A stretch of DNA of 64,000 nucleotides. Origin: Rhodobacter flavimaris (GTDB taxonomy: Bacteria; Pseudomonadota; Alphaproteobacteria; Rhodobacterales; Rhodobacteraceae). Under the pieces are notes generated by a model. That model was not told where the DNA came from. It worked only from the letters and a program-made list of their open reading frames with translations, and did not search any database. Shown here piece by piece: positions 57,981-64,000 of the stretch. Numbering within the stretch: position 1 is the first letter of the stretch; every line of letters begins with the position of its first letter. The stretch lies in assembly GCF_021378075.1 (NCBI RefSeq), contig NZ_JAJUOS010000009.1, positions 62,001 to 126,000 of the forward strand, written 5' to 3'. A program made the position numbers and the translations under genes.

Positions 57981-58540
57981 GTCTCGATCTCCTCGTGTCG
58001 GCTGAGGGCAACGCCGGTGCGTCGCTCGCCGAATTCGGTCAGTCTGCGCACTAAGCCTGACGCAGGGCCAAGCGCCTCGGCCAGTTCCGCACCCAGATCC
58101 AGTTCCGCCGCGTCGATCGCATTGCGCAACGCCAGAACCGCCGAGGTATCGCCTTCGACGGTCAGATCGCGCGAGAAGAACAGTGCATCGCCGTCATAGG
58201 CGCCGTGAACCATTCCCAGTAGGGCCGCCAGGGGCCCTGCGATGCGTGCATCGCAGGGCTTGGGCTGGCGTGACAGCGCGACAAGGGGAGCGCCGCCACG
58301 TGGCTCGATCACGATGACGAAGGGTAGGTCTGTCGGATCGATCTCGAAGCGCGCATGGGCATGGGGGCCCATGCGGCGAAACATGGAAGGATGACTGCGC
58401 GCAACGCGGCGCGCGAGCCGGTTCAGGGCAAGGGCGACAGGGGCCAAGGGGGCCACGCGCAGGAAGCGCGCCGGAAGGCGTGGAAAGATGGGGATGTCGT
58501 CGAGGGGCTGCGACACGGGGCGGTCCTGATGGTCTGGCAC
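57974..58540 (-). CDS. ubiT: SCP2-type lipid carrier UbiT
   Basis: The 188-residue protein has an SCP2 sterol-binding-like domain (RRMGPHAHARFEID through TVEGDTSAVLALRNA). UbiT holds hydrophobic ubiquinone intermediates for UbiU-UbiV. The start is GTG at 58540 by frame; the N-terminus is not well determined, since no ATG lies before the first conserved segment. It heads the operon and is divergent from ubiD across an FNR-like box. Confidence 0.85.
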   Translation of the reverse strand: MPDHQDRPVSQPLDDIPIFPRLPARFLRVAPLAPVALALNRLARRVARSHPSMFRRMGPHAHARFEIDPTDLPFVIVIEPRGGAPLVALSRQPKPCDARIAGPLAALLGMVHGAYDGDALFFSRDLTVEGDTSAVLALRNAIDAAELDLGAELAEALGPASGLVRRLTEFGERRTGVALSRHEEIETW

Positions 58541-58590
58541 CGGTCTCGGCCGGTCTGGGGCGTTGATAGCGCGGCGCGACTCGGGGCGAC

Positions 58591-58604
58591 TTGACCATTC
58601 TCAA
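58591..58604. promoter_or_regulatory. FNR/FixK-type box between ubiT and ubiD
   Basis: TTGACCATTCTCAA fits TTGA-N6-TCAA with perfect half-sites and lies in the 113-base region between divergent operons, so one site could switch on both under low oxygen. Confidence 0.75.
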
Positions 58605-58653
58605 GTTGCCCGCATCGGGGCGCTGCTATGCCGCTTGCAACAGGAACGGATAG

Positions 58654-60165
58654 ATGATGCGCGAACTCCCCCCCTTTCGCACGCTGCGCGATTTTCTCGA
58701 CTGGTGTGCCTCCGAGAACCAGCTTGCCACGATCTCAGAACCGGTTTCGGTGCGCCATCGCATGACCGCCGTGCATCGCGCCGCGCTGGAGCGGGGCGGC
58801 CCGGTGCTGCGCTTCGATACGCCGGTTCTGGCGGATGGGAGGGTCTCGGGCATTCCGGTGGTCACCAATCTCTTTGGCACGCCCGACCGGGTTGCTGCGG
58901 GGCTTGGGGTGGGCGTTGAAAGCCTGCCCGATCTGGGTAATTTCCTTGCGGCCCTGCGCGCGCCCACCCCGCCCGAGGGGATGCGCGATGCGCTTTCGCG
59001 CTGGCCCATGCTACGCGCGGCGCTGGCGACGCGACCCAAGATGGTCTCGCACCCGGCAGTGCAGGAGATCGTCGAGGAAGGCGCGGCGATCGACCTTGGC
59101 GCCGTGCCCGTGCAAACGCACTGGCCGGGCGATGCTGGCCCCCTGATCACATGGCCTGTGGTGCTGACGCGCCCCTATGGCACCGAGGCAGACAGCGTGT
59201 CGCGCTATAACGCAGGGGTTTACCGGGTTCAGTTGATCGGGCGCGACCGGCTGATCATGCGCTGGCTGGCGCATCGGGGAGGGGCCGCGCATCATCGCGG
59301 TTGGGCCCGCGCGGCTGAGCCAATGCCCGTTGCCATCGTTCTTGGTGCCGCACCGGGGCTGCTTCTGTCCGCCGCGCTTCCGCTGCCCGAGACGGTCTCG
59401 GAGCTTGGCTTTTCCGGTGTGTTGGGTGGTGCCCGCCCGCGCCTTGCCCCGGCGCGCTCCGTTCCGCTTTTGGTGCCTGCCGACGCCGAGATGGTGATCG
59501 AGGGCTGGGTTTCGCCCACGGAAACCGCGCCCGAGGGGCCGTTTGGCGATCACACCGGCTATTATAATGCCGCCGAACCCTTCCCGGTCATGCAGGTCAG
59601 CGCAGTCACCAGGCGCAAGGATGCGCTTTATCTGTCCACCTATACCGGCCGCCCGCCGGACGAACCCGCGATCATCGGCGAGGTCTTCAATAAGCTCGCC
59701 CTGCCGACGATCCGTGCCCAGATCCCCGAGATTCGCGATCTTTGGTTGCCACCCGCCGCCTGTTCCTATCGCATGGCGGTCGTCAGCATCGACAAGCGCT
59801 ATCCGGGGCAGGCGCGGCGGGTCATGATGGCGCTTTGGGGGATGCTGCCGCAGTTCAGCTATACAAAGGCAATCATCGTCGTGGATGATGATCTCGATCC
59901 CTCGAACTGGGACGATATCGCCTGGGCGCTGGCCACGCGGATGGACCCGTCGCGCGATGTCATGATCCTGAATGACACGCCGATGGATTACCTCGACTTC
60001 GCGTCTCCCCAGCCCGGCCTTGCGGGAAAGATGGGGATCGACGCAACGAACAAGATCGGCCCCGAGACCGCGCGCGACTGGGGTTCGGTGATGCGCATGG
60101 CGCCCGAGGACGAGGCCGCCGCGATGGATATCCTCGCACGCCACCTTCCGGAGGGAGTGCCATGA
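58654..60165 (+). CDS. ubiD: UbiD-family decarboxylase
   Basis: The 503-residue protein follows the UbiD pattern: RFDTPVLADGRVSGIPVVTNLFGT, SRYNAGVYRVQLIGRDRLIMRW, and the prenyl-FMN and active-site region APEGPFGDHTGYY. It removes the carboxylate of the prenylated 4-hydroxybenzoate precursor of ubiquinone with prenylated FMN. ubiX follows with a four-base overlap. Because aerobes often keep another UbiD, this may be an anaerobic copy; related aromatic-acid decarboxylases are also possible. Confidence 0.88.
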   Translation: MMRELPPFRTLRDFLDWCASENQLATISEPVSVRHRMTAVHRAALERGGPVLRFDTPVLADGRVSGIPVVTNLFGTPDRVAAGLGVGVESLPDLGNFLAALRAPTPPEGMRDALSRWPMLRAALATRPKMVSHPAVQEIVEEGAAIDLGAVPVQTHWPGDAGPLITWPVVLTRPYGTEADSVSRYNAGVYRVQLIGRDRLIMRWLAHRGGAAHHRGWARAAEPMPVAIVLGAAPGLLLSAALPLPETVSELGFSGVLGGARPRLAPARSVPLLVPADAEMVIEGWVSPTETAPEGPFGDHTGYYNAAEPFPVMQVSAVTRRKDALYLSTYTGRPPDEPAIIGEVFNKLALPTIRAQIPEIRDLWLPPAACSYRMAVVSIDKRYPGQARRVMMALWGMLPQFSYTKAIIVVDDDLDPSNWDDIAWALATRMDPSRDVMILNDTPMDYLDFASPQPGLAGKMGIDATNKIGPETARDWGSVMRMAPEDEAAAMDILARHLPEGVP

Positions 60166-60728
60166 GCACGCTACGCGTTGTCCTGGGGATATCGGGCGCG
60201 TCCGGCGCAGCGCTTGGCCTTTGGGTCGCGCGCCACCTGCGCGTGCTTGGCGCTGAAATTGATCTGGTGACCAGCGCGGCGGCCGAGCGCACGCTGGCCA
60301 CCGAATGTGGCCCTGAGGCGCAGGAGGAACTGCGTAGCCTTGTGGATCGCCATCACCCGATTGCAGATATCGGCGCGTCGATCGCCTCGGGCTCGGCGCC
60401 GGTTGCCGGTATGATCGTGGCGCCCTGTTCGATGCGCAGTCTCGCGGCCATCGCGCAGGGGCTGGACGACAACCTGCTCACCCGCGCGGCCTCGGTTCAG
60501 CTGAAGGAACGGCGCAGGCTTGTGCTGCTGGCGCGCGAGGCGCCGCTGACCCTTGCGCATCTGCGCAACATGACCTCGGCGACCGAGATGGGGGCAGTGG
60601 TGATGCCCCCGGTGCCAGCGTGGTATCTGATGCCCGAAAGCGTCGATGACATTTCGCGCCAGATCGCGGCAAGGGCGGTCGATCTGCTTGGGCTTGGGGC
60701 GCCAAGGGCGAGCGCCTGGACGGGCTGA
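60162..60728 (+). CDS. ubiX: Flavin prenyltransferase UbiX
   Basis: The 188-residue protein has the FMN-binding start VVLGISGASGAALGLWVARHL and the family segments APCSMRSLAAIAQGLDDNLLTRAASVQLKERR (given in parts) and PPVPAWY. It makes prenylated FMN for the adjacent UbiD. Its start overlaps the ubiD stop as ATGA, and an NnrS-like gene follows 2 bases later. Confidence 0.93.
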   Translation: MSTLRVVLGISGASGAALGLWVARHLRVLGAEIDLVTSAAAERTLATECGPEAQEELRSLVDRHHPIADIGASIASGSAPVAGMIVAPCSMRSLAAIAQGLDDNLLTRAASVQLKERRRLVLLAREAPLTLAHLRNMTSATEMGAVVMPPVPAWYLMPESVDDISRQIAARAVDLLGLGAPRASAWTG

Positions 60729-60730
60729 GA

Positions 60731-61855
60731 ATGACGGTCTTGTCAGCCCCTTGGCGGGCGCCCCACCTGAGCTTGTTTGCTCTGGCCGCGCTGTGGGCCG
60801 CCGTGGCACCGATGGTCTGGGTGCTCAATGTGGGTGGCTGGCCCGCCGATCCGGTCGCATGGCACCGGCATGAGCTGATGTTTGGCATGGGTGGCGCGGC
60901 AATCGGAGGCTACTTGCTGACCGCAGCCTCGCATTGGACCGGGCGACGGTTCGCGCCGGGGCTGACGCAGGCCGTGGTTGCGGCATGGTGCGCCGCGCGC
61001 ATCGGCTATTCAGCGGGCGCGGGCTGGCTCGGGTTGCTCTACCCGGTATTGCTTGCGGCGGTTCTTGTTCAGGCGGTTTGGGCCACGCGGCGCTGGCCGC
61101 GCCTGCCCATTGCCTCGATGCCGCTGGCGCTGTTTGCCGCAGAACTGGCAATGTTGAGCGGTCACGAACCCGACGCAACAACGCTGATCTTCGGCTTCGG
61201 CGCGCTGATCGCCGTGGTCGGAGGGCGCATCTTGCCCGCCTTCTTGCGCGCCCGTGTGGGGGATGAGAGCGGACGGGAATGGTCTTGGGTGAATGCCCTT
61301 GCCGACTCGACGGTGCTGGCTTTGCCGGTCTTCGCGGCGGTGGGTGTCGCGCCGGAAGTTGTTGGGGTCGCGACAATACTGGCCGCCTGCGCGCAAGTTC
61401 TGCGCATGGTGCGCTGGCCGATGCAGGCGGTCGCGGGGCAGGGCGATCTGATGCTTTTGCTGCTGGCTTGGGCGTGGCTGCCTGCGGGCCTCGCATTGGC
61501 GGGAAGCGAGCTTTTGTTCGAGGCAGGCGGCTCGTTGGGGCGCTACCTGCATATGCTGGCCTTGGGCGCGATGGGGGGCATGATCTTTGCCGTCGCCGCG
61601 CGCGCCTATATGCGGCGCGTGCCGGGGCGGCTGGTGCCCGGGCACTGGTTGCGTGTCGGGTTCGGTCTGGTCTGGCTGTCGGTTCCCTTGCGTCTTGTGC
61701 CGGAATTGCTGCCCGACGGGCTGCGCCTTTCGGCGCTGATCTGGTGCGCGGGTTGGGGGTGTTTTTTATGCGCGGCGCTGCCTGCCATCTGGTGCGACAT
61801 CCCCCATCCGGTCCTGAGCGCGCGTCGCGCGGGTCAGACCCGAAGCATTACGTAA
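60731..61855 (+). CDS. NnrS-family membrane protein
   Basis: The 374-residue protein has about ten to twelve hydrophobic segments and the NnrS start WHRHELMFGMGGAAIGGYLLTAASHWTG. NnrS proteins are heme- and copper-containing membrane proteins that help cells tolerate nitric oxide. The start lies 2 bases after ubiX, so it shares the FNR-controlled operon. Its 3' end overlaps the convergent MgtC-like gene by 22 bases. NO protection beside nitrate reduction is a sensible pairing. Confidence 0.85.
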   Translation: MTVLSAPWRAPHLSLFALAALWAAVAPMVWVLNVGGWPADPVAWHRHELMFGMGGAAIGGYLLTAASHWTGRRFAPGLTQAVVAAWCAARIGYSAGAGWLGLLYPVLLAAVLVQAVWATRRWPRLPIASMPLALFAAELAMLSGHEPDATTLIFGFGALIAVVGGRILPAFLRARVGDESGREWSWVNALADSTVLALPVFAAVGVAPEVVGVATILAACAQVLRMVRWPMQAVAGQGDLMLLLLAWAWLPAGLALAGSELLFEAGGSLGRYLHMLALGAMGGMIFAVAARAYMRRVPGRLVPGHWLRVGFGLVWLSVPLRLVPELLPDGLRLSALIWCAGWGCFLCAALPAIWCDIPHPVLSARRAGQTRSIT

Positions 61856-63087
61856 TAGGCCAGCCCCCCTGCGAGCAGAGCGGCAAGCGTCGCGCCCCCC
61901 AGTGGCACCCAGAATTTGCGTGGACCGGCCATGGCGGCCAGAAACAGCCTTCCGAAGGCGTTCGAGCCAAGCGCAATCAGGATCGCAGTCGCGATCAGGT
62001 CGGTGGCAATCGGCCCGCCGCTCAGCCGCACCGCGCCCAGAACCGCGACATCGACGTCGAACATGCCCGAGAGGGCCGAGGTGGCCAGCAGGCTCATCTC
62101 GCCAAACCAGCCGACGACCGCGGCGTTCGCCGTCGAGACAATGGCGAAGAAACCGGCGAAGGCCAGCAGCGCGCGCAGCTCGAACGGGTTGCGAATGTCA
62201 TCTTGCTCGACCGAAGTCGTGCCGTTCTGGGACAGCGCGAAGCCACCCAGGGCCGCCATCACCAGCGCCGCGGCAAGCGTTCCGGGCAGGATCTGCACCG
62301 CGACCTGCGGCGCGAGAAACCCCACGATGATGCTGACGCGCAGCAGCGAAACGGTTGCGGCCAGTGCTGCGGTCCCGGCTAGCCTGCGCGGGTAGGGGTT
62401 CGCGCGCGCCATCCGCGCCAGCGCCACGGTCACGGCGGTGGAGGATACCACCGCCCCGGCAAGGCCGCTTAGCAACAACCCGCGGCGCGGCCCGAGCATG
62501 CGCACCGCGATATAGCCTGCAAAGGAAATGGTCGCGATCAGGACCGTGAAGAACCAGATCTCCCACGGATTGAGTCCGCCCCAAGGGTCGACCGTGCGGT
62601 TGGGCAGCATCGGCAGCACGATCACGGTCATTACCGCCAGCACGACGGCGGAGCGCAGCTCGACCCAGGACAGTTTGCGCAACACCGCGTGCAACCATTC
62701 GCGGCTGGCCAGCAAGGCGGTCAGGGCGGCGCCCGCTGCGGCGGCCACCTGGTAGTCGCCCACAACCGCCAGCGCCCCCAGCCCGAAGACACCCAAGCCC
62801 GCCATCAGGCCGGTCGCGCTGAAGGTGTCCTCGTGCGTGGCCTCGTGATACTGAAACGCGCCGAACAGCAGCGCAAAGCCTAGGTAGGCGGCGGCCAGAA
62901 CGATCGGCGCATCCATCGCCGCGCTGAGGGCGGCGAAGATCCCGCCCAGAAGGCCGAAGATTCCGAAGGTGCGCAGTCCGGCAGTGCGGCTGCCCTCGGG
63001 CTGATCGCGCTCGCGCCAGCCGCGTTCGAGCCCGACCAGCAGGCCGATCGCTAGGGCGACGGCAAGTCTCAGGATCGTGTCGGTCAT
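61834..63087 (-). CDS. MgtC/SapB and DUF4010 membrane protein
   Basis: The 417-residue protein has an N-terminal MgtC/SapB-like part (LAVALAIGLLVGLERGWRER, GLRTFGIFGLLGGI) and a hydrophobic C-terminal half matching DUF4010. There are about ten to twelve membrane helices. The role is unknown; relatives are guessed to be transporters. ATG 63087 (MTDTILRLAV) is preferred over a longer reading to 63159. It overlaps the convergent NnrS gene by 22 bases. Confidence 0.82.
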   Translation of the reverse strand: MTDTILRLAVALAIGLLVGLERGWRERDQPEGSRTAGLRTFGIFGLLGGIFAALSAAMDAPIVLAAAYLGFALLFGAFQYHEATHEDTFSATGLMAGLGVFGLGALAVVGDYQVAAAAGAALTALLASREWLHAVLRKLSWVELRSAVVLAVMTVIVLPMLPNRTVDPWGGLNPWEIWFFTVLIATISFAGYIAVRMLGPRRGLLLSGLAGAVVSSTAVTVALARMARANPYPRRLAGTAALAATVSLLRVSIIVGFLAPQVAVQILPGTLAAALVMAALGGFALSQNGTTSVEQDDIRNPFELRALLAFAGFFAIVSTANAAVVGWFGEMSLLATSALSGMFDVDVAVLGAVRLSGGPIATDLIATAILIALGSNAFGRLFLAAMAGPRKFWVPLGGATLAALLAGGLAYYVMLRV

Positions 63088-63283
63088 CTCGTGTCCTCGG
63101 GATGGCACATGCCTGTAACAAGCTAGACAGCCAGCGCAGGCGATAGTCAACGTGGCCAAATGACAGGGTTTTTTGTCGGGCGCATGGCAGCGAACGCTCC
63201 GTTCAGGGAATATCCAGCGGTTTTCTCAAAGATTTGTCGCGCAAGGCCCTTGGGCCGATGGATCAAGAATCGAGGAACCGACG

Positions 63284-63550
63284 ATGCGTAACCCCTTCGA
63301 GAATCGCACTCCGGCGCTGCATGGCCCCGCGCTGGACATGGTGCCTGTGACCCCCGCGGATGCGGCCGATCTGGGCGATGTCGCCTCGGCGCTTTATGTG
63401 GAAACCGGGGGCGCGGTCAGCTTCGTGACGCTGGCGGGCGCGGTGCGCACCGTCTCGGTCGCCGATAAGTCGATCCTGCCGGTCGCGGTTCGGCGTGTAC
63501 GGGCCACGGGCACCACGGCCAGCGGCATCTTCGCGATGGTGCATGTCTGA
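63284..63550 (+). CDS. ghsA: Gene-transfer-agent head-spike base protein
   Basis: The 88-residue protein begins MRNPFENRTPALHGPALDMVPVTPAD and contains GGAVSFVTLAGAVRTVSV and LPVAVRRVRATGTTA. I recognise this as the spike base protein of the RCAP_rcc01079 type, a head decoration of the Rhodobacter gene transfer agent. GAGGAA precedes the ATG. It is coupled (TGATG) to the next gene. In Rhodobacter capsulatus these spike genes lie apart from the main GTA cluster, as appears to be so here. Confidence 0.8.
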   Translation: MRNPFENRTPALHGPALDMVPVTPADAADLGDVASALYVETGGAVSFVTLAGAVRTVSVADKSILPVAVRRVRATGTTASGIFAMVHV

Positions 63551-64000
63551 TGCTCTTTCCCGGTCTTTCCCTTGCGGCCCGCGCGGTGGCGCGGCGCGGC
63601 TCGACCGTGCCGAAATGGTTGATGCCCTATTTGTCGAGCACCGGGGCGGTGCCGTCCCTTGTGCTTGACTATCCAGCAGGTCTTTACGCGGTAAACGGGC
63701 AGCAGGTCGCGCATCCCGTCACCGGGGCGCGGCTTGGCCCGCGCGCTGTAGATGGGCTGGGGCAGGGCTTGATTGTCGATCCGGCGCGCAGCAACCTCGT
63801 GACGCAATCGGTTGCGACGACGGCGGGTTGGACGATCATCGGCAGCACGCAGCGCACCCAGTTGACCGAGAATGCCCACGGCCTGTTTCCGGGCCTTGAG
63901 GTCGTCTCGGAGGGCCAGAACTGGCACCGCATCCAACCGCCGCCCGGCAATCTCGCGGCCAATGTTCCCTATGCGGTGTCGGTCTGGTATCGCGCCGGAA
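63550..64000 (+). CDS. ghsB: Gene-transfer-agent head-spike protein, N-terminal part (partial)
   Basis: The frame is open from ATG 63550 to the window end (150 codons). The product begins MLFPGLSLAARAVARRG and includes VDPARSNLVTQSVATTAGW and NVPYAVSVWYRAG, a phage-structural carbohydrate-binding-like pattern. By position and coupling to the spike base gene it corresponds to rcc01080 (ghsB), which binds recipient capsule. The rest of the gene is outside the window. Confidence 0.75.
   Translation, partial: MLFPGLSLAARAVARRGSTVPKWLMPYLSSTGAVPSLVLDYPAGLYAVNGQQVAHPVTGARLGPRAVDGLGQGLIVDPARSNLVTQSVATTAGWTIIGSTQRTQLTENAHGLFPGLEVVSEGQNWHRIQPPPGNLAANVPYAVSVWYRAG

Overview
The window is GC-rich, densely packed DNA with alphaproteobacterial gene content. 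Red-type (form IC) RuBisCO with CbbX, a gene-transfer-agent head-spike pair, Hint_2-type proteins, FnrL-like boxes and the FrcBCA sugar transporter together point to a Rhodobacterales (Rhodobacteraceae-like) chromosome. The genes describe a metabolically flexible bacterium that can fix CO2 and respire nitrate with little oxygen. I saw no rRNA, tRNA, CRISPR array or insertion sequence.

Layout. (1) 1-7001: Calvin-Benson operon cbbT(end)-gap-pgk-fba-cbbL-cbbS-cbbX-rpe, mostly with overlapping or closely spaced genes, followed by a convergent NsrR-like Rrf2 regulator (7008-7439). (2) 7440-13627: a 660 bp AT-richer spacer, then an NrtA/CmpA-like binding protein, two paralogous TAXI-type binding proteins and a transmembrane Ser/Thr kinase, with no permease or transport ATPase. 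This is the most unusual unit in the window. (3) 13700-18252: enoyl-CoA hydratase and acyl-CoA synthetase, a cysteine-synthase-like enzyme, and an FAH-superfamily hydratase. (4) 18326-23379: GDP-L-fucose synthesis (fcl, gmd) and sulfate activation (cysNC, cysD), all on the minus strand. (5) 23824-27268: an autotransporter and a Hint-domain protein with an EF-hand loop. (6) 27486-38882: an amino-acid catabolic region with a basic amino-acid decarboxylase, LysR regulator, aspartase, asparaginase, Lrp regulator, arginase, ornithine cyclodeaminase and a polar amino-acid ABC transporter. (7) 39029-41743: a YeeE/YedE-type sulfur transport pair, an exported DUF442-like phosphatase-fold protein with Asn-Pro-Cys repeats, and a His-rich protein of unknown function. 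(8) 41762-44704: DODA-like dioxygenase, DoxX, an NADP-dependent reductase and a divergent LysR regulator. (9) 44708-49008: a ROK regulator divergent from frcBCA. (10) 49028-63087: periplasmic nitrate reductase napFDAGHBC plus a DUF2478 gene, oxygen-independent ubiquinone genes ubiTUV, ubiD-ubiX, an NnrS-like protein and an MgtC/DUF4010 membrane protein. (11) 63284-64000: gene-transfer-agent head-spike genes, the second cut by the window end.

How it fits together. The cbb genes fix CO2 and act as an electron sink. The nap genes reduce nitrate in the periplasm, drawing electrons from the quinone pool, while UbiT/U/V and probably UbiD/UbiX supply ubiquinone without O2. FNR-type palindromes before napF and between ubiT and ubiD suggest joint control by low oxygen. 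The amino-acid region feeds Arg, Orn, Asn and Asp into central metabolism. Functions are inferred from visible motifs and family knowledge; no database search was run.
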